Shown: piece after piece, positions 16,018 through 23,675 of the stretch
How the letters are laid out: every line of letters starts with the position of its first letter
How positions within the stretch are numbered: position 1 is the first letter of the stretch
NCBI GenBank assembly: GCA_945861305.1
Contig: CAMATW010000023.1
Location: 1 to 45,881 of the forward strand
Reading direction: 5' to 3'
Source of the DNA: Bordetella parapertussis
Lineage (GTDB): Bacteria > Pseudomonadota > Gammaproteobacteria > Burkholderiales > Burkholderiaceae_C
Length of the DNA stretch: 45,881 bases
Program-made: the position numbers and the translations under genes
The notes under the pieces: generated by a model
The model's input: only the letters and a program-made list of their open reading frames with translations
What the model was told of the DNA's origin: nothing
The model's database searches: none

Positions 16018-17072
16018 CCATCCAAGGCGAAAAGGTCATACGCGTGCACGGTGGTGCCGATGCCTTAGGTGTTGCACGCTTTGATTTCTCCACCAACAGC
16101 AACGCTTGCGGCCCCTGCCCGCAAAGCTTGCACGATGTGCAACAGGCCGACCCTACGCACTACCCTGACCCGGATTACCGCGACTTGCGCCAGGCGCTGG
16201 CAGACTTTCATGCGGTGGATGTTCGGCGCATAGTGCTGGCGGGAAGTGCCAGCGAGTTCATCTTCCGTATCAGTGCGCTGGCGGCGCAAACGGCAAACGC
16301 CCAAGGCGAAATTGCCCAAGTCTGGCTGCCAGCTTGCGCGTATGGCGACTATGCCTATGCCGCGCAGGCCTGGGGTTTGCGCCACGCGCAGGACCCGCAG
16401 GCGGCGCAACTGCTGTGGGTGTGTGAACCCTCGAGTCCGCTCGGCCAGGCACATGCCGTCTGGCCGGATTGGTTACACCAGCCGCACAGCATGCCGCAGC
16501 CGCCTGATGCGCAACTGGTGCTCGATTGCGCGTATTTGCCATTACAGCTACAAGGTCAGTCTTCCCTGACCGATGCGCAGCGTGACAGGGTCTGGTGTTT
16601 GTGGACCCCGAACAAGGCGCTAGGCATGACCGGCGTGCGCGCTGCGTATGCGATTGCACCACTGCACGCAGATGCGACGGTGCAGTCGCTGCAAGCGCTT
16701 GCACCCTCTTGGCCGGTGGGCGCGCACGGTGTGGCCATGTTGAACAACTGGGTACAAGCGGATACCCAGGCATGGTTGGCGCAAAGCCTCAGTCAGTTGA
16801 AAGTCTGGAAGCAGCGCCAGCTGGCGGCCCTGACCGATTTAGGCTGGGATTGTTTGCCTAGCTTGGCGAATTTTTTCTGTGCCCGTGCGCCTATAGATTT
16901 AGATGTGCCGGCGCTGCGCTCAGCAGGCATCAAATTACGTGACGCCGCGTCGCTGGGCTTACCGGGCTTTTTCCGGCTGGCGGTGTTGCCGCCTGAAGCG
17001 CAGGATGCGTTGTTCGCGCAGTTGCAGCGCAACTTGCAAGTGGGCAAAGTGCTGCAAGAGGATGGGGTGTGA
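16014..17072 (+). CDS. cobD: L-threonine-O-3-phosphate decarboxylase CobD
   Basis: 352 residues from ATG 16014, which overlaps the cbiB stop; an open frame upstream is the shadow of cbiB. It is a class I/II PLP enzyme with FDFSTNSNACGP at the N-terminus, THYPDPDYRDLRQAL, and WTPNKALGMTGVRAAY, where the PLP lysine is about residue 201. It decarboxylates threonine phosphate to (R)-1-amino-2-propanol phosphate, the linker used by CbiB. It is shorter and more divergent than histidinol-phosphate aminotransferase, its nearest relative, but the context makes CobD the best call. Confidence 0.88.
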   Translation: MTIQGEKVIRVHGGADALGVARFDFSTNSNACGPCPQSLHDVQQADPTHYPDPDYRDLRQALADFHAVDVRRIVLAGSASEFIFRISALAAQTANAQGEIAQVWLPACAYGDYAYAAQAWGLRHAQDPQAAQLLWVCEPSSPLGQAHAVWPDWLHQPHSMPQPPDAQLVLDCAYLPLQLQGQSSLTDAQRDRVWCLWTPNKALGMTGVRAAYAIAPLHADATVQSLQALAPSWPVGAHGVAMLNNWVQADTQAWLAQSLSQLKVWKQRQLAALTDLGWDCLPSLANFFCARAPIDLDVPALRSAGIKLRDAASLGLPGFFRLAVLPPEAQDALFAQLQRNLQVGKVLQEDGV

Positions 17073-18565
17073 GCGCGCGTTGTGTCATGGTGCTGGGCAC
17101 GACCAGCGGCGCAGGTAAAAGCTGGCTGACCACCGCCTTGTGCCGCTACTACGCACGCCAAGGCTTGAAGGTCGCGCCCTTCAAAGCGCAGAACATGAGC
17201 AATAACGCGCGGGTGGTGGCGTCAAGCAACGGTCAGGGCGAGATTGGCAGCGCGCAATACTTTCAGGCGCTGGCCGCACGCGCCGTGCCTGATGTGCGCA
17301 TGAACCCGCTGCTCTTAAAGCCCGAACGCGATACACACAGTCAGGTGGTCATGCTCGGCCATGTGGACGAGGTGTTGACGCGCATGCCTTGGCGCGAGCG
17401 CAGCAATCATGTGTGGCCGCGCATTGCAGCTGCGCTCAACGAATTGATAGCCGACCACGATGTAGTGGTCATCGAAGGCGCAGGTTCGCCTGCTGAAATC
17501 AATTTATCTGGCAGCGATATCGTCAATATGCGCGTCGCTTTGCATGCGAATGCGGCCTGCCTGCTGGTGACCGACATCGACAAAGGCGGTGCATTTGCGC
17601 ATCTGTACGGCACCTGGGCTTTGTTGCCGCCGCATGAGCGTGCGCTGCTGCGTGGCTTTGTATTAAACAAGTTTCGTGGTGATGCTTTATTGCTAGCGCC
17701 TGCACCGCAGATGTTGCAAGACTTGACTGGTGTGCCCACGGTGGCGACTTTGCCGATGTGGTGGCAGCACGGCTTGCCCGAGGAGGACGGCGTGTTTGAC
17801 GAGCGCAGCATCGCCAGCGGTGCGGTGCAAACAACGATGGCTGTCATCGCCTATCCGCGTATCAGCAACCTTGACGAATTTCAACCCTTAAAAAATATTC
17901 CGGGTTTGCGCTTGCAATGGGTACGCAGCCCGGCGGACCTGGTCGGTTTGAAGCCCATTGATTGGATCATCCTGCCCGGCTCCAAGCACACCAGCGGCGA
18001 CTTGGCCTGGTTGCGCGCGCAAGGCCTGGATGCTGCAATTGCACAGCATGCACAACAGGGCGGAGCGGTGCTGGGTATTTGCGGTGGTCTGCAAATGCTG
18101 GGCGAAGCTTTGATTGACCCGCACGGCATTGACGGCAACGCGCCTGGCTTGGGTCTGCTGCCTCTGGTCACCGTGTTTGAAACCGACAAAACCGTGCGGC
18201 ATACGCAGGCCTGTTTTTCAGATGCGCTGGCAGCTTGCACTGCATCACCGTTCGCGCCGCTGGCGGGTGTCACGGTAGCGGGCTATGAAATCCACCACGG
18301 CCAGACGCAGCAGTACGCGGGCATGGCGCAGGCCGGTATCGTGGCGCACGCTGCCTTGCCCGATGACCTAGGCTGGCACAACGCGCAGGGCAATGTCCTT
18401 GGTGTGTATGTGCACGGTTTGTTTGAGGACGCCGCTGCCGTGCAAGCCTTGTTCGGCGCGGGCCGCGCGCAGCCGGTGCCCACCTTAGACAGCGTGTTCG
18501 AGGGTCTGGCAGACTATGTGCAGGCGCACTTTGAGCCCGGTGTGCTGGATGCCCTGATTCGTTGA
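17069..18565 (+). CDS. cbiP: Cobyric acid synthase (CbiP/CobQ)
   Basis: 498 residues from GTG 17069, overlapping the cobD stop. N-terminal ATPase: VLGTTSGAGKSWLTTALCRYYARQG and FKAQNMSNNARVV, then EGAGSPAEINL. C-terminal amidotransferase: LPGSKHTSGDLAWLR, the nucleophile in GICGGLQMLGEAL, and GYEIHHGQT with the conserved His. It amidates the b, d, e and g side chains of adenosylcobyrinic acid diamide. The length is normal. Confidence 0.95.
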   Translation: MSARCVMVLGTTSGAGKSWLTTALCRYYARQGLKVAPFKAQNMSNNARVVASSNGQGEIGSAQYFQALAARAVPDVRMNPLLLKPERDTHSQVVMLGHVDEVLTRMPWRERSNHVWPRIAAALNELIADHDVVVIEGAGSPAEINLSGSDIVNMRVALHANAACLLVTDIDKGGAFAHLYGTWALLPPHERALLRGFVLNKFRGDALLLAPAPQMLQDLTGVPTVATLPMWWQHGLPEEDGVFDERSIASGAVQTTMAVIAYPRISNLDEFQPLKNIPGLRLQWVRSPADLVGLKPIDWIILPGSKHTSGDLAWLRAQGLDAAIAQHAQQGGAVLGICGGLQMLGEALIDPHGIDGNAPGLGLLPLVTVFETDKTVRHTQACFSDALAACTASPFAPLAGVTVAGYEIHHGQTQQYAGMAQAGIVAHAALPDDLGWHNAQGNVLGVYVHGLFEDAAAVQALFGAGRAQPVPTLDSVFEGLADYVQAHFEPGVLDALIR

Positions 18566-18597
18566 TCACTCACTCTCTATTGAAAAACTACAAGACT

Positions 18598-19680
18598 ATG
18601 TCTACAGCCTTACCCACCCTCGTCAATCTGCACGACCAAGCATTGCACAGCGTATTGCAGTCCGCCATCGACAACAAAACCAAGCCACTTGGCTCGCTCG
18701 GTCGGCTCGAAACATTGGCGGTGCAGATAGGCGAAATTCTGGGCACAGACAAACCGGTGCTGGCGGATCCGCAAATGGTGGTGTTCGCCGCCGACCACGG
18801 GCTCACAGCGCAAGGCATCTCAGCCTTTCCTGCGGATGTGAGTTGGCAGATGGTGGAAAACTTTCTGGCCGGTGGCGCAGCCGTCAGCGTGCTGGCGCGT
18901 CAACACGGGCTGGCTTTGACGGTGGTCGATTGCGGCGTGAACCGCGACTTTCTGGCGGGTCTGCCTGCGGGCACGCATCGCCCGGGCTTGGTTGTGCGCA
19001 AAGTGGCAGGCGCTGAGCACGGCACGGCCGACTCATCACAAGGCGGCGCGATGACGCCATCGCAACGCGATCAAGCCATGCGAAACGGCATTGAACTGGT
19101 GAGTGAATTGCCCGGCAATGTCGTGTTGTTGGGCGAAATGGGCATAGGCAATACCTCGGCGGCGTCTTTGTTGCTGGCGCGTCTGGCGGGCTTAGATATC
19201 GAGCTGTGTACCGGCGCGGGCACCGGCCTGGATACTGCGGCCGTGGCGCGCAAATGCGAGGTCTTGCGCAAGGTGCTGGCGCTGCATGCGGATGCGACGC
19301 AGCCCTTGGATGCGCTGTCCGCTTTCGGTGGGTTGGAGATAGCCACCATGACCGGCGCGGTATTGCAAGCGGCAGCCCAGCGGCGGGTGATTGTGGTGGA
19401 TGGGTTTATTGCCAGCGCGGCTGTGCTGGTGGCGCAGGCCTTGCAACCGCTGGTCTTGCAGCGCTGCGTGTTTGGGCACCGCTCGGGCGAGCGCGGCCAT
19501 GAATTCATGTTGCAGCATCTGGGCGTGCAAGCTTTGCTGGACTTGGGTTTGCGCCTGGGTGAAGGCTCGGGTGCGGCGCTGGCTTGGCCGCTGTTGCAGT
19601 CGGCCTGCGCCATTTTGCGGGAGATGGCCAGCTTTGCCTCGGCCGGTGTGTCTGAAAAATCTTCATCGGTTGTTGCATGA
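18598..19680 (+). CDS. cobT: Nicotinate-nucleotide-dimethylbenzimidazole phosphoribosyltransferase CobT
   Basis: 360 residues from ATG 18598. Motifs include LGSLGRLETLAVQIGEI, VVFAADHGLTAQGISAFP, GEMGIGNTSAASLLLARLAG and GHRSGERGHEFMLQHLG; the catalytic Glu lies in the C-terminal part. It makes alpha-ribazole phosphate from nicotinate mononucleotide and DMB, activating the lower ligand. A bluB gene for making DMB is not in the window. The start has only a weak ribosome binding site, and the gap to cbiP is 32 bases. Confidence 0.94.
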   Translation: MSTALPTLVNLHDQALHSVLQSAIDNKTKPLGSLGRLETLAVQIGEILGTDKPVLADPQMVVFAADHGLTAQGISAFPADVSWQMVENFLAGGAAVSVLARQHGLALTVVDCGVNRDFLAGLPAGTHRPGLVVRKVAGAEHGTADSSQGGAMTPSQRDQAMRNGIELVSELPGNVVLLGEMGIGNTSAASLLLARLAGLDIELCTGAGTGLDTAAVARKCEVLRKVLALHADATQPLDALSAFGGLEIATMTGAVLQAAAQRRVIVVDGFIASAAVLVAQALQPLVLQRCVFGHRSGERGHEFMLQHLGVQALLDLGLRLGEGSGAALAWPLLQSACAILREMASFASAGVSEKSSSVVA

Positions 19681-20540
19681 CAGCGCTGCGCCATTTTTTG
19701 CTGGCGCTGCAATTTTTCACTCGCATTCCGGTCACCGGGCGGCTCGCTGAATGGGTAGGCTTTAGCCCGGCCATGTTGCGCGCCAGTGCCGCATATTTTC
19801 CGGCGGTTGGCGTGGTGATCGGTGGCTTGGTCGTGCTGTTGACGGCGACGCTCATGCGTTACTTGCCCGCTGCGTATGCGCCCCTGGTAGCGGCAGCACT
19901 GGGCACGGCTTGGAGCGTGTGGTTGACCGGCGCTTTTCATGAAGACGGTCTGGCCGATGTGGCCGACGGTTTGGGCGGCAGCTATGACCGAGAGCGGGCG
20001 CTCATCATCATGAAAGACTCGCGCGTGGGTGCTTTCGGTGCGATTGCCGTGGTGCTGGCCTTGCTGAGCAAAGTGGCGCTAGTGGCCTTGCTGGGTGCGG
20101 TCGGCACGCTGTGGATGTGTTTTGCTTTGGTGGCTGGTCATGTGGTTTCACGCACCTGGCCTTTGCTCATCATTCGCTGGCTGCCGCATGTGGGTGACGA
20201 CGCAGGCTCCAAGTCCAAACCGTTGGCAGATCAAATTAGTTTGGGCAGTTTGATACTTGCATTGCTGTGGTGTGCAGCGGCACTGGCTTTAATTTCATGG
20301 GTCGCAGCTTCAGTGCTTTCAGGGATTGATGGACAAACGCTGACAACGGCGCAAGTGCTACCCGTGTTGAAAGTCTTGGCCTGCGGCGGTCTGGCCAGCG
20401 CATTGATATTTGTTTACTTGTTGCGTTTGTTTGCGCGCCGTTTGCAAGGCTTTACCGGTGACTGCCTGGGTACCACGCAGCAGTTGTGTGAAATTGCGTT
20501 TTACTTGGGCTGTGCGTTGGCCCTGGGTGGCGGCCTTTGA
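19677..20540 (+). CDS. cobS: Adenosylcobinamide-GDP ribazoletransferase (cobalamin synthase) CobS
   Basis: 287 residues with about six to seven membrane helices. It starts ALRHFLLALQFFTRIPV and has FHEDGLADVADGLGGSYDRERALIIMKDSRVGAFG, whose acidic residues bind metal and the phosphate. It joins AdoCbi-GDP to alpha-ribazole(-phosphate), the last ring-assembly step, in the inner membrane. ATGA overlap with cobT. Confidence 0.95.
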   Translation: MTALRHFLLALQFFTRIPVTGRLAEWVGFSPAMLRASAAYFPAVGVVIGGLVVLLTATLMRYLPAAYAPLVAAALGTAWSVWLTGAFHEDGLADVADGLGGSYDRERALIIMKDSRVGAFGAIAVVLALLSKVALVALLGAVGTLWMCFALVAGHVVSRTWPLLIIRWLPHVGDDAGSKSKPLADQISLGSLILALLWCAAALALISWVAASVLSGIDGQTLTTAQVLPVLKVLACGGLASALIFVYLLRLFARRLQGFTGDCLGTTQQLCEIAFYLGCALALGGGL

Positions 20541-20560
20541 CCTCGGATGGTTTCAGCAAC

Positions 20561-21109
20561 ATGAAACTGTGGACAGTCAGGCACGCCAAGCCGTTGATCG
20601 AGAGCGGTGTTTGTTACGGCGCACTCGATGTGGCGGCAGATGTGCAGCACACCTTGCAAGCTGCCCGTGCATTGGCGCAAGTGCTGCCCGTGCATTGCAA
20701 AGTTTGGGTGTCACCCTTGCAGCGATGCATGCAACTGGCCGACGCTTTGTCAGACACACGTCCTGAGCTGAAAGCGCAAACCGACGCGCGCTTGCGCGAA
20801 ATGGACTTCGGTACATGGGAGGGCGTAGCTTGGAATGCGATTCCACTTGAAGCCATGCAAGTCTGGACCGATGACTTCGGCGCACACCGCTTCGGCGGCG
20901 TGGAAAGCGCCAATGAAGTGTTGGCTCGGGTTGCAGACTTGTGGGATTCGGTACGGCAACAGCCTGATGAAGACCAAGTGTGGATCACCCATGCCGGCGT
21001 AGCTCGCGCTGTGCAGTTGCTGTCAAAAGGTATCCGGTGGGTGGAAAGCGCCAGTCAGTGGCCTACAGACGCGCCGAGCTATGGGGAGTGGTGGCGTATA
21101 GATTTTTGA
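20561..21109 (+). CDS. cobC: Histidine phosphatase family protein, likely alpha-ribazole phosphatase CobC
   Basis: 182 residues from ATG 20561 (MKLWTVRHAKPLIESGVCYGALD). The phosphohistidine motif is RHAKP rather than RHGE; the second active-site part is EMDFGTWEGVAW, then WITHAGVARAVQLL. CobC removes the phosphate from alpha-ribazole phosphate or adenosylcobalamin phosphate. It is the last gene of the B12 block. An in-frame TTG at 20537 would overlap cobS, but ATG 20561 starts right at the conserved fold. Confidence 0.88.
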   Translation: MKLWTVRHAKPLIESGVCYGALDVAADVQHTLQAARALAQVLPVHCKVWVSPLQRCMQLADALSDTRPELKAQTDARLREMDFGTWEGVAWNAIPLEAMQVWTDDFGAHRFGGVESANEVLARVADLWDSVRQQPDEDQVWITHAGVARAVQLLSKGIRWVESASQWPTDAPSYGEWWRIDF

Positions 21110-21163
21110 ACCAAATGAGAGGGTTCTGTCGCAATAGTGGAGTCCTGCCAATCTAGGGATTTT

Positions 21164-21181
21164 CAAGCTTTGCTAAGCTTG
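21164..21181. other. Perfect 7-bp inverted repeat after the B12 block
   Basis: CAAGCTT, a TGCT loop, then AAGCTTG, about 55 bases after the cobC stop. No U-run follows on either strand, so it is not a standard intrinsic terminator. It may be a weak hairpin at the end of the cobalamin transcript or an operator for the following DUF2783 gene. Confidence 0.4.
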
Positions 21182-21203
21182 GACCACTTTAGGAAGCAAT
21201 GCC

Positions 21204-21437
21204 ATGACCACTTTGAATGCCCAAGCCAATTTTCATGACAGCGGCTCTGCTGTGCGCGGTGACTTCGAGCCAGGGGACGCTTTTTACGAAGCCTTGATGG
21301 ATGCCCACCAAGGCTTGAGCGAAGACCAAAGCCATTTGCTCAATGCACGTTTGATTTTGGTGATGGCCAACCACATAGGCGACTTAGAAGTTCTAAAGCA
21401 AGCGATCCAATTGGCCAAAGACCATTTGGACGAATAG
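21204..21437 (+). CDS. DUF2783 family protein
   Basis: 77 residues with a good ribosome binding site (AGGA about ten bases upstream). The core YEALMDAHQGLSEDQSHLLNARLILVMANHIGD followed by LEVLKQAIQLAKDHL is the small helical DUF2783 type, of unknown function. A separate ATG six bases earlier is out of frame. It ends three bases before the stop of convergent nth. No signal peptide or membrane segment. Confidence 0.78.
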   Translation: MTTLNAQANFHDSGSAVRGDFEPGDAFYEALMDAHQGLSEDQSHLLNARLILVMANHIGDLEVLKQAIQLAKDHLDE

Positions 21438-21439
21438 CG

Positions 21440-22081
21440 TTAGTTGGAGCGGGGTGTTTTGGGTTTGAAGTCGCAAAAATCTGCAACCTGACATTGCCAA
21501 CACAGTGGCTTTCTGGCTTGGCACACATAGCGGCCATGCAAAATCAACCAATGGTGGGCATCGACCAAATAGGCAGCAGGAATGCGTTTGAGTAAACCCA
21601 TCTCTACTTCATAAGGCGTTTTGCCTGGCGCCAATCCTGTGCGGTTGCCCATGCGAAAAATATGCGTGTCAACTGCCATCGTGGCTTCACCGAAAGCCAC
21701 ATTGAGCACCACATTGGCGGTTTTACGACCCACACCTGGCAAGGCTTCCAAGGCCTCTCGACTGCGGGGCACATCTCCTTCATGCAAGTCGACCAGCATT
21801 TGGCAGGTTTGCATCAAGTGCTTGGCTTTGCTGCGAAAAAGTCCAATGGTTTTGACGTAATTCTCTAAACCTTCCAGCCCCAAAGCCAGTATTTTCTGCG
21901 GCGTGTTTGCAACAGGAAAAAGTTTACGGGTCGCCTTGTTCACCCCGATATCCGTGGCTTGCGCACTCAGCAGCACAGCGGTCAGCAACTCAAACACGCT
22001 GGTATATTCCAACTCGGTATTGGGCTGCGGGTTCGCTGCTTTGAGCTTCGCAAAAAACGGCTCGATGTGCTCTTTTTTCAT
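21440..22081 (-). CDS. nth: Endonuclease III
   Basis: 213 residues from ATG 22081. The helix-hairpin-helix ALPGVGRKTANVVLNVAFG holds the catalytic lysine, VDTHIFR the catalytic Asp, and the C-terminal CQARKPLCWQCQVADFC has the C-x6-C-x2-C-x5-C spacing of the 4Fe-4S cluster. It removes oxidised pyrimidines and cuts abasic sites in base-excision repair. It diverges from the aminotransferase with only 36 bases between the starts. Confidence 0.95.
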   Translation of the reverse strand: MKKEHIEPFFAKLKAANPQPNTELEYTSVFELLTAVLLSAQATDIGVNKATRKLFPVANTPQKILALGLEGLENYVKTIGLFRSKAKHLMQTCQMLVDLHEGDVPRSREALEALPGVGRKTANVVLNVAFGEATMAVDTHIFRMGNRTGLAPGKTPYEVEMGLLKRIPAAYLVDAHHWLILHGRYVCQARKPLCWQCQVADFCDFKPKTPRSN

Positions 22082-22090
22082 TTTCAACAA

Positions 22091-22110
22091 TCGGGGTCAG
22101 ATCCCAATTA
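22091..22110. repeat. Possible REP-like motif (GGGGTCAGATCCC)
   Basis: In the 36-base gap between nth and the aminotransferase lies TCGGGGTCAGATCCCAATTA. The GGG-TC/GA-CCC core resembles the GGGGTCAGA-type sequences that flank REP-associated tyrosine transposases in proteobacteria. There is only one copy here and no transposase, so this is tentative. Confidence 0.3.
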
Positions 22111-22117
22111 TCACCCT

Positions 22118-23314
22118 ATGCAATTTGCCGATCGCCTCAACAATGTAGAAACCTCCGCCATCCGCGAACTGTTCAAACTGCTGGGCAAGCCCGGCATCAT
22201 CAGTTTTGCAGGAGGCTTTCCTGACAGCGCCATGTTTGATGTGCAAGGCATTCGCGAAGCCAGCGCTCGCGCATTGACCGAGGAGCCAGGTGCTGCTTTG
22301 CAATACGGCGCAACAGAGGGCTACAACCCTCTGCGTGAACAGTTGGCCGCCTTCATGGCCAGCAAGGGTGTGAAAAGTTTGACGCCTGATGGTTTGATTG
22401 TCACCACCGGCAGCCAACAAGCTTTGGACTTGGTGGCTAAAACCTTGATCAACCCCAACGATGTGGTGTTGGTTGAAGCCCCCACATTTTTAGCCACTAT
22501 CCAATGCTTCAGGTTGTATGGCCCCCAAGTCATCGGTGTGCCTATCGATGCCGATGGTGTGAAGGTTGACCAACTTGAAGACATGATGGTCAAGCACAAA
22601 CCTAAGTTGGTGTATTTGATTCCCACCTTTGGCAACCCCAGCGGTGCCATGATGAGTTTAGAGCGACGTTTGAAGGTTTTAGAACTGGCTGTTAAGTACC
22701 AAACCGTGGTGGTGGAAGACGATCCTTATGGCGATTTGTATTTCGCTGAACCGCCGCCGCCTTCTTTGCTCGCGCTCACCGAGCAAGTGCCTGGCAGCCG
22801 CGATTGGTTGGTGCATTGTGGGTCGCTTAGCAAGGTGTTGTCGCCTGGCCTGCGTTTGGGTTGGATGATTGCGCCAACAGAACTTTTGGCCAAAGCCACC
22901 ATGTGCAAACAGTTCAGCGATGCACACACATCAACATTTGCCCAAGCCACTGCAGCGCAATACCTCAAAGCGGGTCGAATGCCCGCCACCTTAGAGAACG
23001 TACGTCGCGTTTACGCTGAGCGGGCCAAAACCATGGGCGAAGCTTTGAAGCAAGAGCTAGGTGACGCCTTGTCATTCAGTCAACCGCAAGGCGGGCTGTT
23101 TTTTTGGGCGCAACTGACAGGCGCTGGTGGCAAATTGAAAGACGGTAACGAGTTAGCCAAACGTGCGATTGAAAAAGGCGTGGCTTTTGTGCCAGGTGCG
23201 CCATTCTTTGCCAATAACCCAGACCCCTGTGCCATTCGCCTGAGCTTTGCCACTGCGGATGTGGCAAAAATCAAAGAAGGAATTGAACGACTGGGGCAGG
23301 CTATTCGGATTTAG
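22118..23314 (+). CDS. PLP-dependent class I aminotransferase (2-aminoadipate/aromatic type)
   Basis: 398 residues from ATG 22118 (MQFADRLNNVETSAIRELFKLLGKPGIISFAGGFP). ISFAGGFPDSAMF, YGATEGYNPLREQLAAFM, TTGSQQALDLVAKTLINPGD-like sequence, VYLIPTFGNPSG and GSLSKVLSPGLRLGW (PLP lysine at about residue 239) place it with the LysN/KAT II-like group. It transfers amino groups between amino and keto acids; the substrate cannot be set from sequence. An open frame extends upstream antisense to nth, but conserved sequence begins at 22118. The stop overlaps that of convergent gcvH. Confidence 0.87.
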   Translation: MQFADRLNNVETSAIRELFKLLGKPGIISFAGGFPDSAMFDVQGIREASARALTEEPGAALQYGATEGYNPLREQLAAFMASKGVKSLTPDGLIVTTGSQQALDLVAKTLINPNDVVLVEAPTFLATIQCFRLYGPQVIGVPIDADGVKVDQLEDMMVKHKPKLVYLIPTFGNPSGAMMSLERRLKVLELAVKYQTVVVEDDPYGDLYFAEPPPPSLLALTEQVPGSRDWLVHCGSLSKVLSPGLRLGWMIAPTELLAKATMCKQFSDAHTSTFAQATAAQYLKAGRMPATLENVRRVYAERAKTMGEALKQELGDALSFSQPQGGLFFWAQLTGAGGKLKDGNELAKRAIEKGVAFVPGAPFFANNPDPCAIRLSFATADVAKIKEGIERLGQAIRI

Positions 23315-23673
23315 CCAGCAAAACCGGCGTAGGTTGAAGCATCCATCAAGCCATCAAGTTCTGCCAATTCGCTGAGTTGGACTTTGCAAAACCAACCCGC
23401 ACCCTCGGGGTCGGTATTGGCAAGCGAGGGGTCTGCTCGCAATTCTTCATTCACCTGCAACACCGTGCCGCTGGCAGGCATGTGCACATCGGCAGCGGCT
23501 TTGACCGACTCCACCACACCCAAAACAGTGCCTTGCGCGAAGCTGTCACCGATGTTGGGCATTTCTACAAACACAATATCCCCCAAGGTTTCTTGAGCGT
23601 GAACAGTGATACCCACCCAAGCAAAATCGCCTTCGGTTCGCACCCATGTATGTTCTTCGTGGTATTTGGTCAT
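23311..23673 (-). CDS. gcvH: Glycine cleavage system H protein
   Basis: 120 residues. KYHEEHTWVRTEGDFAWVGITVHAQ and the lipoylation motif VVESVKAAADV (lysine 58) are canonical. GcvH carries the aminomethyl group on lipoate between the P, T and L proteins, and in some organisms also serves as the relay for lipoate transfer. No gcvT or gcvP gene is adjacent. It starts two bases after the ETF-quinone oxidoreductase stop (TGACCATG), so the two are probably coupled. Confidence 0.93.
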   Translation of the reverse strand: MTKYHEEHTWVRTEGDFAWVGITVHAQETLGDIVFVEMPNIGDSFAQGTVLGVVESVKAAADVHMPASGTVLQVNEELRADPSLANTDPEGAGWFCKVQLSELAELDGLMDASTYAGFAG

Positions 23674-23675
23674 GG

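Noticed and set aside
21959..22117. Upstream extension of the aminotransferase
   Set aside because: It is antisense to nth; the conserved protein begins at ATG 22118.
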